This document shows, piece after piece, positions 1 through 7,110 of a stretch of DNA of 19,307 nt. This stretch comes from JBBRQP01 sp038226175 (GTDB lineage: Bacteria > Cyanobacteriota > Cyanobacteriia > Gloeobacterales > Anthocerotibacteraceae). Under the pieces are notes generated by a model, which saw only the letters and a list, made by a program, of their open reading frames with translations, made no database searches and was not told the DNA's origin. Both the position numbers and the translations under genes were made by a program. The stretch covers positions 1 through 19,307 of the forward strand of contig JBBRQP010000059.1 of the NCBI GenBank assembly GCA_038226175.1. The letters are read 5' to 3'. Position 1 is the first letter of the stretch; the number at the start of each line of letters is the position of its first letter.

Positions 1-110
1 AACCAAATAATTTGCAGGTGGGTGCGTTCCACCCCGTCCGTTGCTTGGCGGTAGCGCTTTTCTAATTCTTCCACACTCAGGTGGTTCACAAGACTAAGGT
101 TCTTTACCAT
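1..110 (-). CDS. IS630-type transposase, N-terminal fragment (runs off the left edge)
   Basis: Reading the minus strand from the ATG at 110-108 gives 36 residues, beginning MVKNLSLVNHLSVEELEKRY and ending near THLQIIW, open to the window edge. This resembles the opening of IS630-family transposases common in cyanobacteria, whose N-terminus is a helix-turn-helix DNA-binding region. The catalytic DDE part would lie outside the window. The start lies only 8 bases from the stop codon of the dehydrogenase gene next to it, so the terminal inverted repeat of the element must overlap or abut the 3' end of that gene. Recognition rests on the N-terminal pattern only. The family is likely but the exact element is unknown. 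Confidence 0.6.
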   Translation of the reverse strand, partial: MVKNLSLVNHLSVEELEKRYRQATDGVERTHLQIIW

Positions 111-118
111 ACCTTATT

Positions 119-1435
119 CTATAAGCGGAAAGTGTATAATACGCCGACGGTTGGCTCAGCTTCACGAGAGCTGAGATTGCTACCGACGAGTACTTGGGCT
201 GTGGTCAGCTTTTCTGCAAGAGCGACAAATTCAGGACGCTTTTGGGTAATGATCACCGCTTGAGCCCCCATCATGGCCTCATCCAGAGAAGAACGCATGA
301 TCTGATGAATCTGCGGTAATTGGCGTTCGATATACTCACGGTTGCTGCCGATCATTTTGGCTAAGTCCAAATCCGGATCGTAGACCGTAATATTCATACC
401 ATCGCGCCAGAGAGAGCGAATCAAACCAATGACCGGGCTTTCGCGCACATCGTCGGTACCAGGTTTGAAGCTCAGACCCAAAATAGCCACTTTACGCGCA
501 CGTAGGTCATGAACTTTGAGCCGTGCTGATTCGATATGCACTTCGTTGCTATTGAGGCAGCCACTCAAAATTGGAACTTCGGTACCCAGACGGTTGGCAT
601 TAAAAACTAAGGAGCGCACGTCTTTGGGCAAACAAGAACCACCAAAGGCAAAACCTGGTTTGAGATAGGCAGGCGAAATATTCAGTTTGGTGTCTTCACA
701 GATCAGCTTCATAACTACATGGCTATCTAAACCAATGCGGCTGCTGATGCGACCAATCTCGTTAGCAAAACCGACTTTCATGGCATGGAAAGCATTGCAT
801 GTCATTTTGAGGAGTTCGGCTTCCTCCAGACCAATGCGGTGCAAGGGCGCTTCGATACCATCGTATAGCTTAGCCACCATATCCCCAGAGCGGGCATCAT
901 ATTCGCCGATGACCGTGTAAGGAGGATAGTAGAAATCATCAATGGCGGTCGCTTCACGCAAAAATTCTGGGTTGATTGCCACACCAAAATCTTCACCGAC
1001 GCGCTTACCAGAGTACCGCTCAAGTAAGGGCAACATCAAATTGCGGGAAGTACCTGGGAAAACCGTGCTCCGTAAGACGACTACATGATAGTTGTCGGAC
1101 TGACTCATACCTTTGCCGATATCTTCAGCGACGCTCTCGATGTAGTACATGACTTGGCTGCCATCGGGTGCACTAGGCGTACCCACACAGACCAAGGACA
1201 TATCAGCCCAGGCCACATGCTCAGTACCTGAGGTCACAGCCTTGAGGCGACCCGTCTGGATACCTTCATAGATTAATTCATCAAGTCCGGGTTCGCGCAA
1301 TGGATTTTGACCACGATTAAAGGCCGCGACTTTTTCTGGATTAAGCTCAACACCGATTACTTCATGACCGGACTTGACTAAACAGGCTGCGACAACAGTG
1401 CCGACATACCCCAAACCCCAAACTAATACACGCAT
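119..1435 (-). CDS. algD: GDP-mannose 6-dehydrogenase (AlgD-like), UDP-glucose/GDP-mannose dehydrogenase family
   Basis: This enzyme would oxidise GDP-mannose to GDP-mannuronate with two NAD+, giving the sugar donor for uronic-acid exopolysaccharide. The 438 residues match the roughly 436 of Pseudomonas AlgD. Visible features are the Rossmann motif GLGYVG at 7-12, VGTPS at 84-88, NPEFLREATAI at 155-165, the lysine/asparagine pair K210 and N214, the catalytic cysteine C268 in FAFGGSCLPKDVRSL, and GLSFKPGTDDVRESP at 320-334 of the third domain. The segment ICEDTKLNISPAYLKPGFAF resembles AlgD more than UDP-glucose dehydrogenase, hence the substrate call. The start has a good ribosome site (GAGGAG, about 7 bases upstream). 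It lies 28 bases after the HlyD-type gene, probably in one operon. The last residues, TFRL, may come from the adjoining insertion element (see findings). The dehydrogenase family is certain; GDP-mannose as substrate is likely but not proven. Confidence 0.85.
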   Translation of the reverse strand: MRVLVWGLGYVGTVVAACLVKSGHEVIGVELNPEKVAAFNRGQNPLREPGLDELIYEGIQTGRLKAVTSGTEHVAWADMSLVCVGTPSAPDGSQVMYYIESVAEDIGKGMSQSDNYHVVVLRSTVFPGTSRNLMLPLLERYSGKRVGEDFGVAINPEFLREATAIDDFYYPPYTVIGEYDARSGDMVAKLYDGIEAPLHRIGLEEAELLKMTCNAFHAMKVGFANEIGRISSRIGLDSHVVMKLICEDTKLNISPAYLKPGFAFGGSCLPKDVRSLVFNANRLGTEVPILSGCLNSNEVHIESARLKVHDLRARKVAILGLSFKPGTDDVRESPVIGLIRSLWRDGMNITVYDPDLDLAKMIGSNREYIERQLPQIHQIMRSSLDEAMMGAQAVIITQKRPEFVALAEKLTTAQVLVGSNLSSREAEPTVGVLYTFRL

Positions 1436-1463
1436 GATTCAACTCCTCGATGGTGATGTGTAA

Positions 1464-2804
1464 CTAAAACAACTTTTTGCGAGCGAAGGCTAGTTTTGCA
1501 GTTTGCCCTAGGCCACAAAACTTTTCAGACTTGAGTTGGACAGGTGGCTGAGTCAGGCGAACCGTGACCCGAGCTAAGGGCATCCCAACCAAATTCGGTG
1601 GAATAAAGGTATCTAACGCTTGTACTCTGACCCCGGTTGAGCGTTCGTTGGTAGTCTGAATGCCCGTCATCGGTGAAATCAGGTCAACTTTGCCCACCAG
1701 TGTGCTGCTAAATCCCGTTAGCTGCACATCAACAGGAGCGTGGGTGTCAATGGTGCTGGCCTGGTCTGCACCCACTACTTTTTCAAGCCAGACATCATTG
1801 CAATCAACCAAGGTGACCAAAGGTTCCGAACTTTTGACCTGCTCACCTTGTTCGTGTTGCGTCTGATAAACGATCCCATCAAAACTAGCTTGCAAGTCAT
1901 GATTCTGATTTTGTTGCGATAACTTTTGGCTGGCCTGATAGATCCTGTGACTGTCTTGATAAAAGGCTTGATCACGAACGTAAGCGGCTTGAGCCTGCCG
2001 TAACGAGATCGTGTTGGCATCAACGCGCGCTTTGAGCAGCGCCGAGAGCACCATTTTTTCTTCCATGGATTGCAAAAGCTGCGCCCGGTCTTCACGCAAT
2101 AAATAGTTGCTACCAATGACTTCTTCGGGACCTGAGGCGTGGAGGTTGGTGAGGCTCTGACTCAGACTGGCACGCGCTTGCTGGACTTTGGCAACTGAAG
2201 CTTCCCAGGTACTACGGGCTTGATCCGCTACTTGACGGGGGATCGCACCTTGCAAGACCAAACCTTGATAACGGGCATATTCGCGGCGCGCTTTGGCTTC
2301 TTCGGTTTGTTCGACCCGTAAGGCCGCTTGCTGTTGTTTGACGACATCGCTTAAGACCAGGGTATTGGTGGCTTTAACCGACTTGTACTGTTCGTCTACG
2401 TGTTTTAGTCGGCCTTGAAAGGCGACTATGGCTTTTTGGGCAGCATCAAGTTGGGCTTTATCGCCATCAACGCTGGCTCTAAGATCGGCAATATTTTTTT
2501 GCTCTTGTAAGCTCGAAGCTAAGGTTGCGGCTGATTCGCTTGACGCATTGATCAATAAAGGGGCCGTCGCAATCCGGGCTAATACCTCACCAGAGCGCAC
2601 GGCAACACCGGGCTGTACATAGAATTTTTTGATTTGTCCGTCTACAGGAGAGGCTAAGCGAACACTATGACCATTGATAACAGCATTATCTACAGTGACG
2701 TTGCTTACATAGTATTGGAGTGTAATCGCGCTAACAGCAACAGAAACCAAACCCAAAACTACGATACTGGTACCTTTGACAATGCGACTGCTTTTTTCTG
2801 ACAT
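1464..2804 (-). CDS. HlyD-family membrane fusion (periplasmic adaptor) protein, possibly for polysaccharide export
   Basis: 446 residues. An N-terminal membrane anchor spans about 13-32 (SIVVLGLVSVAVSAITLQYY), with a short cytoplasmic tail before it. A first lipoyl-like half follows at about 48-80 (VRLASPVDGQIKKFYVQPGV). A long helical hairpin rich in Gln, Ala, Lys and Glu runs from about 88 to 300. The second lipoyl half is FDGIVYQTQHEQGEQVKSS, and a beta-barrel segment completes the fold. This is the layout of adaptor proteins that bridge inner-membrane transporters or synthases to the outer membrane. Alg44 of the alginate system has the same HlyD-like periplasmic part but begins with a c-di-GMP-binding PilZ domain, which is absent here. 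Its place directly upstream of an AlgD-like gene (28-base gap) suggests polysaccharide secretion; that is inference, and a drug-efflux adaptor is the alternative. The ATG has a good ribosome site (GAGGATGG). Confidence 0.8.
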   Translation of the reverse strand: MSEKSSRIVKGTSIVVLGLVSVAVSAITLQYYVSNVTVDNAVINGHSVRLASPVDGQIKKFYVQPGVAVRSGEVLARIATAPLLINASSESAATLASSLQEQKNIADLRASVDGDKAQLDAAQKAIVAFQGRLKHVDEQYKSVKATNTLVLSDVVKQQQAALRVEQTEEAKARREYARYQGLVLQGAIPRQVADQARSTWEASVAKVQQARASLSQSLTNLHASGPEEVIGSNYLLREDRAQLLQSMEEKMVLSALLKARVDANTISLRQAQAAYVRDQAFYQDSHRIYQASQKLSQQNQNHDLQASFDGIVYQTQHEQGEQVKSSEPLVTLVDCNDVWLEKVVGADQASTIDTHAPVDVQLTGFSSTLVGKVDLISPMTGIQTTNERSTGVRVQALDTFIPPNLVGMPLARVTVRLTQPPVQLKSEKFCGLGQTAKLAFARKKLF

Positions 2805-3422
2805 GGCTATCCATCCTCAGGAATATACGGGGGAGTAACTCTGCGGTGTAACCGACTCTGTACAAACTCTTAGACTCAAGTTGTATGAACGACTACAGTA
2901 CAAAAGTTGGACTCGTGAAAACACGGTTGTTTATCACTGGTTTGTCTTGTTTGTACAAAATCAACATACCATCTAGAAAAGTAATTTTTGTAACATTCGA
3001 TACGTTTTTACAGACGCCTAGGTTTGGTGTTGGGTTCAATTCTCAAAAATTAATGCTGTAATTAGCTCTATGCAAGGGTTTCAGTCTTGTAAAGTCCATC
3101 CAATTCTGACGCCCGCAGAAATACTTACGTTCAAACGCAAGCCATCCGTATTTTTCAGATTGTAGCTATTTGCGTGGGCTTACAGAGAAGCACGATAAGA
3201 TAGATTCACAGTTATGAATTGAGCTAGGGTAAACACTGAAGTAAATTTCTACTGCCGTATAGACTGACGGTTAACCCAAAGCCGAGCAAAGCTCAAAGCT
3301 GAGGTCATTTTTTGAGGTAAGCGTCACGCTTAATTTGTATATTGGGTCACATATTAGATTAGCTAGCTACTGGCAAGCCTGCTAACTAAACCGTTAAACT
3401 AGATGAAAGTCGGAGATTTGCC
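2805..3422. other. 618-base gene-free stretch between divergent genes
   Basis: The region separates the HlyD-type gene (leftward) from the small coiled-coil gene (rightward), so it should hold promoters for both, but I could not find a convincing -35/-10 pair. I see no tRNA, no known riboswitch and no IS remnant. It contains three short perfect palindromes: GGTTAACC at 3269-3276, TAAGCGTCACGCTTA at 3318-3332 and TAGCTAGCTA at 3360-3369. A run of 58 sense codons from the ATG at 2885 lacks a ribosome site and protein-like composition, so it is not called as a gene. An unannotated small RNA remains possible. Confidence 0.5.
3318..3332. promoter_or_regulatory. 15-base palindrome TAAGCGT-C-ACGCTTA
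   Basis: The two 7-base arms are perfect inverted repeats around a single central C. The centre lies 98 bases upstream of the start codon at 3423. The size and symmetry suit a dimeric repressor or activator site, but no regulator is encoded nearby and no second copy is obvious in this stretch. Function is inferred from symmetry alone. Confidence 0.3.
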
Positions 3423-3647
3423 ATGACTTCTTCAAGCGGATTTGAATTTATATTTGGGAGTAATCCCTTTGATAGTGGGTTTCGATTTTATGGCTGTGGT
3501 CAACAGCCAGTTTCACGACAAGAACGGTTGAAATACAAACTCAAATACCTGACGCGGATGCGCGATGACCTCGAAGCCAAACTTGCCGGACTCAATGCCA
3601 CGATTACTACGATTGAGCGCCAGCTGAGTGAAGAAGCATCTGCGTGA
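3423..3647 (+). CDS. small hypothetical protein with C-terminal coiled coil
   Basis: 74 residues that I do not recognise. The first 28 or so are rich in Gly, Phe and Ser (FEFIFGSNPFDSGFRFYGCG) and probably flexible. From about 30 to 72 the chain is a charged helix (RQERLKYKLKYLTRMRDDLE and onward) with a heptad-like pattern, which suggests a self-associating or partner-binding coiled coil. There is no signal peptide or membrane segment. The ATG is preceded by a GGAG ribosome site about 7 bases upstream, which supports translation. The acetyltransferase gene begins 16 bases after its stop codon, so the two are probably co-transcribed. No function is assigned. Confidence 0.65.
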   Translation: MTSSSGFEFIFGSNPFDSGFRFYGCGQQPVSRQERLKYKLKYLTRMRDDLEAKLAGLNATITTIERQLSEEASA

Positions 3648-3663
3648 GCACAAAGGCTCGCCC

Positions 3664-4113
3664 GTGGCTGTGACCTTTTTTTGGTCGCAGGGTCTTGATG
3701 CTGAGGGGGTAGCGATGATGATCCGCACCCAGGTTTTTGTAATTGAGCAACAGGTTCCAGCAGAAATTGAGCTAGATCACTGGGATGCCGTGGCTTGGCA
3801 CCTATTGGCCTACCAAAAAAATCAACCTATTGGTACGTTGCGGTTATTTGTAGATACCCAAGGTCAGGGTTGTTTAGGACGTATGGCTGTCCGGGCAGCC
3901 TGTCGTGGTCAAGGTTTTGGGCATTTATTACTCACTGAAGCCTTGATACAGGCACAACGATTAGCCTTTACTTCACTTCTCATTCATGCCCAGTGTCAGG
4001 CAGCGGGCTTTTACCGCAAAGTCGGCTTTTTACCTTTTGGAGAAATCTTCATGGAGGCTGGCATCAGCCATCAATTGATGCGGTTATCCTTAGTCGGGGG
4101 TAGTCCTGGCTGA
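3664..4113 (+). CDS. GNAT-family N-acetyltransferase
   Basis: A 149-residue single-domain acetyltransferase that would transfer an acetyl group from acetyl-CoA to an amine; the substrate cannot be read from sequence. The N-terminal part has the RTQVFVIEQQVPAEIELD pattern of the ElaA/YjcF-like branch (R-x-x-VFV-x-EQ-x-V). The acetyl-CoA site is LGRMAVRAACRGQGFGHLLL, with the RGQGFG phosphate-binding loop. AAGFYRKVGFLPFG is the usual C-terminal AxxFYxxxGF motif. I chose the GTG at 3664 because AAAGG sits 7 bases before it and a beta strand begins right after. A GTG at 3628 in the same frame would add 12 residues and overlap the preceding gene by 20 bases, but has no clear ribosome site. Confidence 0.8.
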   Translation: MAVTFFWSQGLDAEGVAMMIRTQVFVIEQQVPAEIELDHWDAVAWHLLAYQKNQPIGTLRLFVDTQGQGCLGRMAVRAACRGQGFGHLLLTEALIQAQRLAFTSLLIHAQCQAAGFYRKVGFLPFGEIFMEAGISHQLMRLSLVGGSPG

Positions 4114-4208
4114 GATATCCTATCATTTTTTAGAGCTTGACCCTGGGTCTCAATCAAGAGCCAGAGGGCGAAGAGTCCTACTAGCAACAATAAAACAAAG
4201 TTGATCAT
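4071..4208 (-). CDS. possible 45-residue single-span membrane protein
   Basis: On the minus strand, ATG at 4208-4206 opens a 45-codon frame ending in TGA at 4071. It begins MINFVLLLLVGLFALWLLIE, an uninterrupted hydrophobic helix of about 18 residues, and continues with a short polar tail (TQGQALKNDRISQPGLPPTK, then DNRIN). The shape resembles the small membrane subunits common around cyanobacterial photosynthetic complexes, but I cannot match it to a known one. There is no Shine-Dalgarno sequence; a TATAAACT stretch 9 bases upstream could be a -10 box for a nearly leaderless transcript. Its 3' third overlaps the acetyltransferase gene antisense. A chance open frame is a real alternative. Confidence 0.35.
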   Translation of the reverse strand: MINFVLLLLVGLFALWLLIETQGQALKNDRISQPGLPPTKDNRIN

Positions 4209-4288
4209 AGGTCTAAGTTTATACAACAAGATCGGTCATATCACAGACTCTGCTACCTGCTATTGGTCAAAAGTGTCACAATATAACT

Positions 4289-4861
4289 ATGGATTGGCAT
4301 CACATTACGCCCCAGTGGCAAGCCACAACGACAGAACTCAAAACCGGTTTACCTACCGAACAGTTGGCGGCACCTTGGCAAATGCTGCTTTTAGGTGATG
4401 GGGCTGTGACACGTCATCTACAACTGGTGACAGGTGAAGATATTGAAGTGGATGTGCTAGCGATGGAAAGCCCGGTCAATGAAGACGGCGCACCACCCGA
4501 AGTCTCAGCGATCCTTGCTCCCCGCTTACGTCGCCAAGTGTGGTTGCGTACGGCATCAGGGTTACGTCTTGCCTATGCAACGTCATGGTGGGGTGCTGCC
4601 CAAGTTGATACCTATCTCGAAAATCGCGGCTTACCAATTTGGAAAAGTCTCGCATCTAAGCGCACAGAACATTTTCGTGATTTAAAGGGTTTATGTTATG
4701 GGCGTAATCAAACCTTAGAAAATGAATTTGGTCAATCTGGAAAGTTGTGGGCACGCCATTATTTACTATGGGGACAAGGTCAGCCGATGACCTTGATCTA
4801 TGAAGTTTTTTCTCCTGTTTTGGTCAAATATTTAGGAAAGTCCGCAAACGCGAACGAATAG
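4289..4861 (+). CDS. chorismate lyase (DUF98 type), 4-hydroxybenzoate synthesis for plastoquinone
   Basis: 190 residues of the DUF98/chorismate-lyase-like family. The cyanobacterial members (Synechocystis sll1797 is the studied example) release pyruvate from chorismate to give 4-hydroxybenzoate, the ring precursor of plastoquinone-9. Typical features seen are RRQVWLRTASGLRLAYATSW at 81-100, LPIWKSLASKRTEHFRDLKG at 115-134, and LWARHYLLWGQGQPMTLIYE at 153-172 followed by VFSP, with E172 near the position of the catalytic glutamate of UbiC. The enzyme is soluble and has no signal peptide. The ATG has no clear ribosome site, but the domain begins right after it and no better start exists. The stringent-response gene follows after 36 bases, so the two are likely co-transcribed. 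Confidence 0.8.
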   Translation: MDWHHITPQWQATTTELKTGLPTEQLAAPWQMLLLGDGAVTRHLQLVTGEDIEVDVLAMESPVNEDGAPPEVSAILAPRLRRQVWLRTASGLRLAYATSWWGAAQVDTYLENRGLPIWKSLASKRTEHFRDLKGLCYGRNQTLENEFGQSGKLWARHYLLWGQGQPMTLIYEVFSPVLVKYLGKSANANE

Positions 4862-4897
4862 GTTAAGATTTCATACACATCCCGAACGAACCTACCG

Positions 4898-7108
4898 ATG
4901 ACCCCTCCCCGCGCTGTGTTGGACGAAGTTGCTGAACTGGGTGCACACCTGCCTCTCCCGTTATGGCTACGCGAATGCCAACGACAGGAGCAGGGTGAAG
5001 AGTCCTTGATTTGTAAGGCATTTAGCTATGCCGAAGCGTTACACCGGGGACAATTTCGGGCTTCTGGCGAACCTTATATTATTCATCCGATCCAGGTTGC
5101 TAACTTTCTTTATGAGCTGTCTCCTGATCCAGAAATGATCGCAGCTGGTTTTTTGCATGACTTGCTCGAAGATACAACGGTTAGTGCTGAAGAAGTCGAA
5201 CACCTGTTTGGGGCGCGGGTTCGGCAACTTGTCGAGGGGGTGACCAAACTTTCAAAATTTGAATTTTCCTCTAAAACTGAACGTCAAGCCGAAAATTATC
5301 GGCGGATGTTTTTGGCAATGGCGCAAGATATTCGGGTTATTGTCGTCAAACTTGCGGATCGCCTTCATAATATGCGGACACTTGAGCATCTCAAGCCCGA
5401 GCAACAACAGCGTATTGCGCGCGAAACTATGGATATTTTTGCGCCGCTAGCTAATCGCTTGGGGATCTGGCAATTTAAGTGGGAATTAGAAGATTTGGCT
5501 TTTAAATATCTGATGCCCAAGGAGTATCAACAAACAAGTTCGCTGGTAGCTCAAAAACGCACAGAGCGAGAAAACTATCTCAAAGAAATGATGGCTATCT
5601 TAAATCATGAGTTTGAGAAGCAAATCATCACCGCCGAAGTGACGGGTCGACCCAAACATCTTTGGGGAATTTATCAGAAGATGCAGCGGCAACAAAAAGC
5701 CTTTTCAGAAATATATGATGTGTCTGCAATCCGGATTGTTGTCCATGAAAACAGTGTTGGAGACTGCTATCGGGCTTTAGCTGTTGTTCACAATCGCTTT
5801 CGCTTGATTCCCGGACGTTTCAAAGATTATGTGGGCTTGCCCAAACCTAATGGTTATCAATCAATTCATACCGCAGTTATTGGCCCACAGAGTTCGCCGG
5901 TCGAAGTACAAATTCGTACCCAAGAGATGCACAAAGTTGCTGAATATGGGGTGGCAGCACACTGGAAATATAAAGAAGCTGGGTCGGTTGCGCTCAATGC
6001 GCGCGATCAAAAATTTACGTGGTTACGCTTACTTTTGGACTGGCAGAAAGACCTCAAGGATGGTCAAGAATACATGGAATCACTCAAAGAAGACCTCTTT
6101 GAGTCGGAAGTCTATATTTTTACGCCCAAAGGTGATGTACTGGAATTGCCTCGGGGCGCGACACCTGTCGATTTTGCCTATCGCATTCATACAGAGATTG
6201 GTAATCGATGTACGGGCGCACGCATCAACGAACGTCTTGTTTCTTTAGAAACCCAACTTAAAAATGGCGATATTATTGAAATTATTACCTCCAAAAATGC
6301 CCATCCCAACTTAGATTGGTTGACCTTTGTAGTTACTAGTGCCGCTAAAAATCGTATTCGTCAATGGTACAAAAAAGCCCGCCGTGATGAAAATATTTTA
6401 ATGGGTCGCGAGATCTTAGAACGGGAATTGGGGCGCACTAATTTAGAAAATATTCTCAACTCCGAAGCGGTTCTCAAAATTGCCCAACGCTTAAATTATG
6501 TGGGTGTCGATGATATGTTGGCAGGCTTGGGCTACGGCGAAATCACAGCCCCTGCTATTCTCAATAAACTGCAAGACCGCGCTCGCGAACAACAACTCAA
6601 AATCTTAATTCCAATCGAACGTTCGGCACCCGCGATTGATAACTATACAGACCCAATTTTGGGCATTGAGGGTCTTTTACATCACTTGGCTAAATGTTGT
6701 ACGCCATTGCCCGGTGATCCGATTATTGGGGTCGTAACTAGATCGGAAAATCGTAGTATCAGTGTCCACCGCCAAGATTGTGAAAATGTCTACAAAGTCA
6801 ATCCTGATCAGATTATTCCGATCAAATGGAATCCCCATGAGAAGCAGCGTCCGGCGACTTATCCCGTTGAGATTCAGGTCGAAGTCATTGATCGCGTTGG
6901 TGTGATGCGCGATGTACTTGATCGCCTAGCTGGTGAACGGGTCAATGTGCGTAATGCTTCTGTCAGAAAAGTCTCAGACCAGATTTCTGTGATCGACTTG
7001 TGTATCGACATCACGGACAAAAGCCAACTCGAGCATCTCACACGCCAAGTCCAGAAAATTTCTGACGTGGTAGGTCTACGCCGTCGTCAGCCCCTAGCTA
7101 AAGGCTAG
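4898..7108 (+). CDS. rel: bifunctional (p)ppGpp synthetase/hydrolase (RelA/SpoT homologue)
   Basis: A long RSH enzyme of 736 residues that makes and degrades the alarmone (p)ppGpp. The hydrolase domain is intact: H63, the HD pair H87-D88 in FLHDLLEDT, and D154 in KLADRLHNMRTL. The synthetase domain has GRPKHLWGIYQKM at 250-262, YDVSAIRIVV, GRFKDYVGLPKPNGYQSIHT at 306-325, and E336 in EVQIRTQEMHKVAEYGVAAH. Its RFKD (307-310) is the RXKD form found in bifunctional enzymes, not the EXDD of synthetase-only RelA. TGS (about 404-463), a Cys-containing conserved region (C600, C601, C628) and ACT (about 656-728) complete the regulatory half. No domain is missing. The start lacks a clear ribosome site. 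The gene ends 2 bases from the end of the opposing threonine synthase gene. Confidence 0.95.
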   Translation: MTPPRAVLDEVAELGAHLPLPLWLRECQRQEQGEESLICKAFSYAEALHRGQFRASGEPYIIHPIQVANFLYELSPDPEMIAAGFLHDLLEDTTVSAEEVEHLFGARVRQLVEGVTKLSKFEFSSKTERQAENYRRMFLAMAQDIRVIVVKLADRLHNMRTLEHLKPEQQQRIARETMDIFAPLANRLGIWQFKWELEDLAFKYLMPKEYQQTSSLVAQKRTERENYLKEMMAILNHEFEKQIITAEVTGRPKHLWGIYQKMQRQQKAFSEIYDVSAIRIVVHENSVGDCYRALAVVHNRFRLIPGRFKDYVGLPKPNGYQSIHTAVIGPQSSPVEVQIRTQEMHKVAEYGVAAHWKYKEAGSVALNARDQKFTWLRLLLDWQKDLKDGQEYMESLKEDLFESEVYIFTPKGDVLELPRGATPVDFAYRIHTEIGNRCTGARINERLVSLETQLKNGDIIEIITSKNAHPNLDWLTFVVTSAAKNRIRQWYKKARRDENILMGREILERELGRTNLENILNSEAVLKIAQRLNYVGVDDMLAGLGYGEITAPAILNKLQDRAREQQLKILIPIERSAPAIDNYTDPILGIEGLLHHLAKCCTPLPGDPIIGVVTRSENRSISVHRQDCENVYKVNPDQIIPIKWNPHEKQRPATYPVEIQVEVIDRVGVMRDVLDRLAGERVNVRNASVRKVSDQISVIDLCIDITDKSQLEHLTRQVQKISDVVGLRRRQPLAKG

Positions 7109-7110
7109 TA

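Noticed and set aside
2885..3061. 58-codon open frame (MNDYSTKVGLVKTRL and onward) in the long intergenic region
   Set aside because: It has no ribosome site, no recognisable motif and a composition typical of random AT-rich DNA.
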